This document shows positions 6,520 through 10,358 of a stretch of 10,358 nucleotides of DNA, piece after piece. Position 1 is the first letter of the stretch. Every line of letters starts with the position of its first letter. This stretch comes from Streptomyces roseochromogenus subsp. oscitans DS 12.976 (GTDB lineage: Bacteria; Actinomycetota; Actinomycetes; Streptomycetales; Streptomycetaceae). Location: assembly GCF_000497445.1 (NCBI RefSeq), contig NZ_CM002285.1, positions 5,987,744-5,998,101 on the forward strand, given 5' to 3'. Position numbers and translations under genes: made by a program. The notes below the pieces were generated by a model. That model was not told the origin of the DNA. It did no database searches and saw nothing but the letters and a program-made list of their open reading frames with translations.

Positions 6520-7862
6520 CGCCGCACCTCCCGCCTCAGCCGACGAACGTTGAACAGCACCACGGGAATCACCAGCACCAGCAACAGCACCGCGATCGCG
6601 CTCGCGACGCCCGGCTGGCCCTCCGCGAAGCCCTTGCGGTACAGCTCCAGGGCGAGCACGTTGGCGTCGGCCTGGGAGGAGCCCGGCGCGATGATGTAGA
6701 CGAGGTCGAACACCTTCAGCACGTTGATCATCAATGTGACGGTGACCACCGCGAGAACCGGCGCGAGCAGCGGCACGGTGACCTTGCGGAACACCTGCCA
6801 CTCGGTCGCGCCGTCCACCCGCGCCGCCTCCAGCAGCTCCCGGGGCACGCCCGCGAGCCCGGCCGCGATCAGCACCATCGCGAAGCCGGCCCACATCCAC
6901 ACATACGCCCCGATGACCGCCGGGGTGACCAGCGACGGGCCGAGCCACTCGACACCGTTGTACGGCTCCCTGAAGTTGCCTGCCGGAAGCCGCAGTCGAG
7001 CCCCGTCGGCGGACGCGGGCAGCGTGAAGGTGCCGTCGCCGGCCGCCTTGGTGGCGGCGACCACCTTGCCGTCCTTCACCGCCTCGATCCGCATCCCGGC
7101 ATAGCCCAGCTCGGACGGATCGGGCGCGCCGAGCCGCCCCACGCCCTTGCCGCGCGTGAAGTCCTGCCAGGTGGTGCCGGTGATCTTCCCCGGCTCCGGC
7201 TTGGCCGCCACGGCCTTCTTCGCACTGCCCGGCATCTGGTCCGGGGCGACGCCGACGAGGGGAAGGAGGACGGACTGACCGGCGTGCACGGTGGCCCTGG
7301 TGACGAAGCCGCCGTTCTGCGCGACGAGGGGCGACTCGCGGCCCGGGTGGGCCTTCGGGAACGCCGACGACTGCGCGAAGGTGTCGTGGACGCCCACCCA
7401 CACCGCGTTCGCGACGCCCTTGTGCGGATCCTGGTCGTACACCAGCCGGAAGATGATCCCGGCCGCCAGCATCGAGATCGCCATCGGCATGAAGACGACC
7501 AGCTTGAACGCCGTTCCCCAGCGCACCCGTTCGGTCAGCACCGCGAAGACCAGACCGAGCGCGGTGGAGACCGTGGGTGCGAACACCACCCAGATGACAT
7601 TGTTCTTCAGGGCGGTGCGGATCCCGTCGTCCGTGAAGAGGGTCTTGTAGTTGTCGACGCCGACGAAACCGTCGCCGGAGGCGTTGGAGAAGCTGCGGAT
7701 GACCGAGTACCCGATCGGGTAGACCACGAGCGCGCCGAGCAGCACCAGGGCGGGCAGCAGGAACAGCACTGCCACGGTCTTCCGGGTGCCGGTCACGCTC
7801 CTGCGACTGCGGGGTGCGGCGGGACCCGGTGGGGCCCCGGCCGCCGTTGCCGCCGACGCCAT
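6516..7862 (-). CDS. Carbohydrate ABC transporter permease, MalF type, with large extracellular insertion
   Basis: A 448-residue permease, roughly 140-150 residues longer than usual for the family. After a cytoplasmic Ala/Pro-rich N-terminus, transmembrane segments lie near 30-53, 85-110 and 118-141. A long hydrophilic region (about 142-310) follows, then segments near 311-338, 364-390 and 418-437. The EAA loop is intact: ELLEAARVDGAT (342-353) with E345-A346-A347, then VPLLAP. By the usual topology the 142-310 region lies outside the membrane between TM3 and TM4, the same place as the P2 loop of E. coli MalF, which contacts the binding protein. Part of it (about 253-296) alternates like a small beta-sandwich: RIEAVKDGKVV, then GDGTFTLP, then ARLRLPAG. 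ATG 7862 follows the binding-protein stop by 7 bases; a GGGAG lies 11 bases upstream of it. It should be co-expressed with the binding protein and pair with the MalG-type permease. Confidence 0.94.
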   Translation of the reverse strand: MASAATAAGAPPGPAAPRSRRSVTGTRKTVAVLFLLPALVLLGALVVYPIGYSVIRSFSNASGDGFVGVDNYKTLFTDDGIRTALKNNVIWVVFAPTVSTALGLVFAVLTERVRWGTAFKLVVFMPMAISMLAAGIIFRLVYDQDPHKGVANAVWVGVHDTFAQSSAFPKAHPGRESPLVAQNGGFVTRATVHAGQSVLLPLVGVAPDQMPGSAKKAVAAKPEPGKITGTTWQDFTRGKGVGRLGAPDPSELGYAGMRIEAVKDGKVVAATKAAGDGTFTLPASADGARLRLPAGNFREPYNGVEWLGPSLVTPAVIGAYVWMWAGFAMVLIAAGLAGVPRELLEAARVDGATEWQVFRKVTVPLLAPVLAVVTVTLMINVLKVFDLVYIIAPGSSQADANVLALELYRKGFAEGQPGVASAIAVLLLVLVIPVVLFNVRRLRREVRR

Positions 7863-7869
7863 GGCCGGC

Positions 7870-9255
7870 TCAGCTCCCGCTTCCGTATGCGGCCGCCGCG
7901 TCCTTCTCCAGCTTCGCCTGCGCGCCCGCCACGTCCGCCGGGTTCTTCAGGAAGTCCTGCAGGTCCTTCCACTCGCCCTTGCCCGGGGTGCCGCCGAAGG
8001 CCTGCGGAGCCTGGTCGGACATGTCGAAGCGGAAGTCGTCACCGGAGGCGATCAGCGCCTTGGCGATCTTCTGCTGCACCGCGTTCGGGTACGCCGAGAC
8101 CGGCACGTTCTTGTTCGGCGAGAGATAGCCGCCGAGCTTCGCCTGGATCGTCGCCGCGTCCGGGGAGGCGAGGAAGGTGGCCAGGGCCTGTGCGGCCTGG
8201 GAGTCCTTGAGGATCACCGCCGCGTCGCCGCCGGAGACCACCGGCGCCGTGGAGCCGACCGCCGGGAACGGGAACACCTTCGCGTCCGTGCCCACCTTCG
8301 CCTTGGTCTCAGCGATGTTGACCTGCACGAAGTCGCCCTCGTAGACCATCGCGGCCTTCGGCTGGTCGCCGCCGGTGAAGGTCTGGGTGACCGAGGCAGG
8401 GAACTCGGTCTGCAGCGCGCCGTCCTGACCGCCCGCCAGATAGTCCTTCCTGCCCCAGATCTGGGCGAGCGTCGTGAGCGCCTGCCGGACCGAGGGATCC
8501 GTCCACTTGATCTTGTGCTGGGCCAGCTGGTCGTACTTCTCGGGCCCCGCCTGGGACAGATACACGTTCTCGAACCAGTCCGTCAGCGGCCAGCCGTCCG
8601 CGCCCGCCACCGAGAACGGTGTGACCCCGGAGTCGTACACCGCCTGCGCCGCCGTCAGCAGGTCCTTCCAGGTCTTCGGCTCCTTGGCGCCCGCGTTCGC
8701 GAACACCTTGGCGTTGTACCAGATCAGCGACTTGTTGGCGGCCTTGTAGTAGACGCCGTACTGCTTGCCGTCGACCTTGCCGATGTCCTGCCAGCCCTGC
8801 GAGTAGTTCTGCCGCAGCTCCTTCAGGGCCTGCGGGCCGAGCGGCTTGGCCCACTTGTTCCGCACGGCCTGCTTGATGGCGCCGGGCTGCGGCAGCATCG
8901 CCACGTCCGGCGGCTGGCCGCCCGCGATCTTCGAACCGAGGAAGTTGACGATCGGGTCCTGGGCGGGCACGAAGGTGACCGATGCGCCCGTGCGCTTCTC
9001 GAACTCGGCGAGGACCTTCTTGAAGTTGTCCTGCTCGGCGCCGGTCCAGACGGCGGCCACCTCCAGATGGGCGCCGTTCAGCTTCGGCAGGGTGACGGTG
9101 GAGCCGGCCGGGGTCTGCCCCCCGCCGCTCTTCTCCTTGGTGCCGCTTTTGCTGCCGCCGCTGGAGCAGGCGCTGAGCGCGAGGGCTCCGGCCAGCAGTG
9201 CGGCGAGTGTGGTGACGGCCCTGTGTGTCCGGATGGTGCTGCTCTTGCTGCGCAT
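7870..9255 (-). CDS. Carbohydrate ABC transporter substrate-binding lipoprotein (family 1 SBP)
   Basis: A 461-residue extracellular binding protein. It has a basic N-terminus, a hydrophobic stretch and the lipobox LSAC with Cys30 as the predicted lipidation site, then a Gly/Ser-rich tether (SSGGSKSG). It is thus a signal-peptidase-II lipoprotein held on the outer face of the membrane. The mature part begins with the EVAAVWTGAEQDNFKKVL lobe typical of sugar-binding family 1 proteins and includes the WPLTDWFENVY and AAMVYEGDFVQVN segments. I chose ATG 9255 because GGGGA (9260-9264) is 4 bases upstream; GTG 9258 directly abuts it and would leave no spacing. It is the first gene of the importer operon, with both permeases following. 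No ATPase or sugar hydrolase accompanies it. Its length suits oligosaccharide binders such as those for maltodextrins, alpha-glucosides or cellobiose, but the ligand cannot be assigned. Confidence 0.93.
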   Translation of the reverse strand: MRSKSSTIRTHRAVTTLAALLAGALALSACSSGGSKSGTKEKSGGGQTPAGSTVTLPKLNGAHLEVAAVWTGAEQDNFKKVLAEFEKRTGASVTFVPAQDPIVNFLGSKIAGGQPPDVAMLPQPGAIKQAVRNKWAKPLGPQALKELRQNYSQGWQDIGKVDGKQYGVYYKAANKSLIWYNAKVFANAGAKEPKTWKDLLTAAQAVYDSGVTPFSVAGADGWPLTDWFENVYLSQAGPEKYDQLAQHKIKWTDPSVRQALTTLAQIWGRKDYLAGGQDGALQTEFPASVTQTFTGGDQPKAAMVYEGDFVQVNIAETKAKVGTDAKVFPFPAVGSTAPVVSGGDAAVILKDSQAAQALATFLASPDAATIQAKLGGYLSPNKNVPVSAYPNAVQQKIAKALIASGDDFRFDMSDQAPQAFGGTPGKGEWKDLQDFLKNPADVAGAQAKLEKDAAAAYGSGS

Positions 9256-9277
9256 CACTTCCCCGTTCGTCGTTCTC

Positions 9278-9323
9278 CGTTGAACGTCGCTTGACCAACG
9301 TCGCTTGAACGCCGCTGAACGTC
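9278..9323. promoter_or_regulatory. Cluster of CGTT-centred repeats in the importer leader (operator candidate)
   Basis: The minus strand carries an exact 12-base direct repeat, TCAAGCGACGTT, at 9297-9308 and 9283-9294. It is flanked by related CGTTCAGCGG and CGTTCAACG units; the last is an almost perfect small palindrome (CGTT/AACG, 9278-9286). The cluster lies 23-68 bases upstream of the ATG at 9255. The position suits a repressor site for a sugar-responsive regulator or a feature of the mRNA leader. No known streptomycete operator consensus was recognised, and no regulator gene is in the window. Confidence 0.5.
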
Positions 9324-9367
9324 AGGAGACTGTCCCGTGCGGTCCGGTGTACGCCGGGCCGCTGAGG

Positions 9368-9393
9368 GCGGGCAAGAGCGCCCGCGATGTCAA
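9368..9393 (-). promoter_or_regulatory. Candidate -35 (TTGACA) with overlapping inverted repeat upstream of the importer operon
   Basis: The minus strand has a perfect TTGACA at 9388-9393. At 17-base spacing the -10 would be CGCCCT, a poor match, so this is a weak promoter call. A 6-base inverted repeat (gcgggc 9368-9373, gcccgc 9380-9385, 6-base loop) sits just downstream of the hexamer. It could be an operator within the promoter or a weak terminator for the FtsK-like gene ending at 9445. Confidence 0.35.
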
Positions 9394-9401
9394 CCCGCGC
9401 A

Positions 9402-9422
9402 TCGTGACCGGCTCGTGACCGG
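9402..9422. repeat. Direct repeat with 11-base period next to the candidate -35
   Basis: The minus strand reads CCGGTCACGA twice (9413-9422 and 9402-9411), exactly one helical turn apart, 8 bases upstream of the TTGACA hexamer. The geometry suits two monomers of an activator or response regulator binding the same face of DNA beside RNA polymerase. No matching regulator is known to me. Confidence 0.5.
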
Positions 9423-9444
9423 GAGTGTATGCGTCTCGCTTCGG

Positions 9445-10358
9445 CTACAGCAGGGACGGCACGCGAGCCGCCGACACCTCCCGGGCCGCCCGCTCCACAG
9501 CGCTCGCCAACAGGGCCAGGTCGGTGGGGCCGTTGCCCAGCTCCCGCACGGGCCGGCGAGCCGGTGGGTCGCCCATGCGCTGCCAGTCCAGCGGGACGAC
9601 GGTGGGCCGCTGGGTCGCGGTACGCGGGATACGGCCCGTCACCCGGCCGCCCTGGAAACCGACGGCCCGCCCGTCCGTGTACGCCAGCAGCCCACGACCC
9701 GGCGCCGGTTCCTCCGGTCCCTGCTGGGGCGCGTCGAGCACGACCCGCAGGGTGGCCCGTCGCGCGGGCTCGGTCTCCGCCGTACGACCGCCGGTCCCGG
9801 CCGCCGTCACCAGATGCACCCCGAGCCGCTCGCCGTCCCGGGCCACCGCCTCCAGCGCACGCATCACCGACCCGGCGGCCGGCCGGCCCGGCGAGCCGAG
9901 CGAGGGCGAGGCCAGCGCGTCCAGATCGTCGACGACGACCACGAGCCGCGCCAACGGCGGCGCCGTCTCTGCCTGGTGCCGCCCCGCCGCCCCCGGCCGC
10001 AGCCGCAGGGTGGAGCTGGGCGGCACCTCTATGTCACCGGAGGCGGACGTGCGCTGCGCGACCACACGGCCCGACCCCGCACGCCCCGCGTGCCACTGGG
10101 CGAAGTCCGTCCGGCCCAGCAGCTCCGCCCGCCGCTTCAGCTCGGCGGTCAGCGACTGGGCGAACTCCCGCATACGCACCGGGTCATTGGCGACGAGATG
10201 CGTGGTGACATGCGGTATGTCGGTGCACACCCGCAGGCCCTCGCCGCGCGCCGCGCCCGTCCCGATGCCGTCCCGGCCGTCGACCAGCACCACGCCCAGC
10301 CGGTCCGGCCGCTCGGCGGCGGCCAGCGAGGCCACCACAGCCCGCAGCAACTCCGTAC
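9445..10358 (-). CDS. FtsK/SpoIIIE-type ATPase, C-terminal part (5' end cut by window)
   Basis: The frame is open to the right edge; 304 complete codons including the stop are visible. The segment LRAVVASLAAAERPDRLGVVLVD, the HVTTHLVANDPVRMREFAQSL stretch with its AELKRRAELL continuation, and the Walker-B-like LVVVVDDLDAL (about 9915-9955) followed by GERLGVHLVTAAG match the FtsK/SpoIIIE ATPase domain. This is the form seen in actinobacterial FHA-FtsK and EccC-like proteins. Such ATPases pump DNA or, in EccC, drive type VII secretion; which applies here cannot be told without the N-terminus. The TELLR at the window edge fits the end of a P-loop, but the codon before it is NGT and cannot encode Lys (see findings). 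The TTG at 10350 is internal, not a start. The stop TAG at 9445 precedes the importer regulatory region. A functional link to the importer is unlikely. Confidence 0.75.
   Translation of the reverse strand, partial: TELLRAVVASLAAAERPDRLGVVLVDGRDGIGTGAARGEGLRVCTDIPHVTTHLVANDPVRMREFAQSLTAELKRRAELLGRTDFAQWHAGRAGSGRVVAQRTSASGDIEVPPSSTLRLRPGAAGRHQAETAPPLARLVVVVDDLDALASPSLGSPGRPAAGSVMRALEAVARDGERLGVHLVTAAGTGGRTAETEPARRATLRVVLDAPQQGPEEPAPGRGLLAYTDGRAVGFQGGRVTGRIPRTATQRPTVVPLDWQRMGDPPARRPVRELGNGPTDLALLASAVERAAREVSAARVPSLL

Noticed and set aside
6520..7401. N-terminal extension of the MalG-type permease to 7401
   Set aside because: It would lie wholly inside the upstream permease in another frame; ATG 6519 with a GGGAGGT site and the ATGA overlap is the normal arrangement.
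5611..9255. Naming the importer as a specific alpha-glucoside or cellobiose system
   Set aside because: The length and layout are compatible with several Streptomyces sugar importers and no diagnostic hydrolase or regulator is nearby, so a gene symbol would be a guess.
7786..9294. A plus-strand open frame of 502 codons opposite the binding protein
   Set aside because: It is the antisense of a protein with a clear lipobox and sugar-binding motifs, and it has a biased composition and no recognisable domain.
10348..10350. TTG as the start of the FtsK-like gene
   Set aside because: The frame stays open to the window edge with in-family residues (TEL), so the gene is truncated by the window and does not start here.

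Overview
The window looks like chromosomal DNA from a Streptomyces-type actinomycete. GC content is very high, third codon positions are almost always G or C, GTG and TTG starts occur next to ATG, and long antisense open frames appear as by-products of the GC bias. All six real genes lie on the minus strand, so transcription runs from right to left. There is no RNA gene, transposase, integrase or CRISPR array, and no gene-free stretch longer than about 190 bases.

Reading in the direction of transcription, the right edge (9445-10358) holds the C-terminal part of an FtsK/SpoIIIE-type ATPase, cut by the window end inside or next to its P-loop. A 189-base regulatory gap (9256-9444) follows, with direct repeats, a TTGACA hexamer and a cluster of CGTT-centred repeats. 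It leads into a compact carbohydrate importer operon: a lipoprotein substrate-binding protein (7870-9255), a MalF-type permease with a large extracellular insertion (6516-7862) and a MalG-type permease (5611-6519). No ATP-binding subunit is encoded here. In streptomycetes such importers are commonly powered by a shared ATPase (MsiK) encoded elsewhere.

A strong hairpin (5547-5581) then separates the importer from three tandem paralogues: 3243-5480, 901-3105 and 1-894 (truncated by the window edge). The two complete ones join an N-terminal family 2 glycosyltransferase domain to a C-terminal CDP-glycerol glycerophosphotransferase (TagF/TagB-like) domain. The third shows only its glycosyltransferase half, which closely resembles that of the first. 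These enzymes should act at the inner face of the membrane to build a glycerol-phosphate-containing wall polymer (teichoic-acid-like or glycosyl-phosphate).

The observation most worth following is that the copies have diverged at key positions. The first gene (3243-5480) has Gln446 where the second (901-3105) keeps the His of the HGTP motif, a catalytic residue of TagF enzymes. The second gene has instead lost part of the ED motif in its glycosyltransferase domain. The copies may therefore divide the labour, with each contributing a different active domain. The three copies also use three different start codons (TTG, ATG, GTG) before the same conserved N-terminus.
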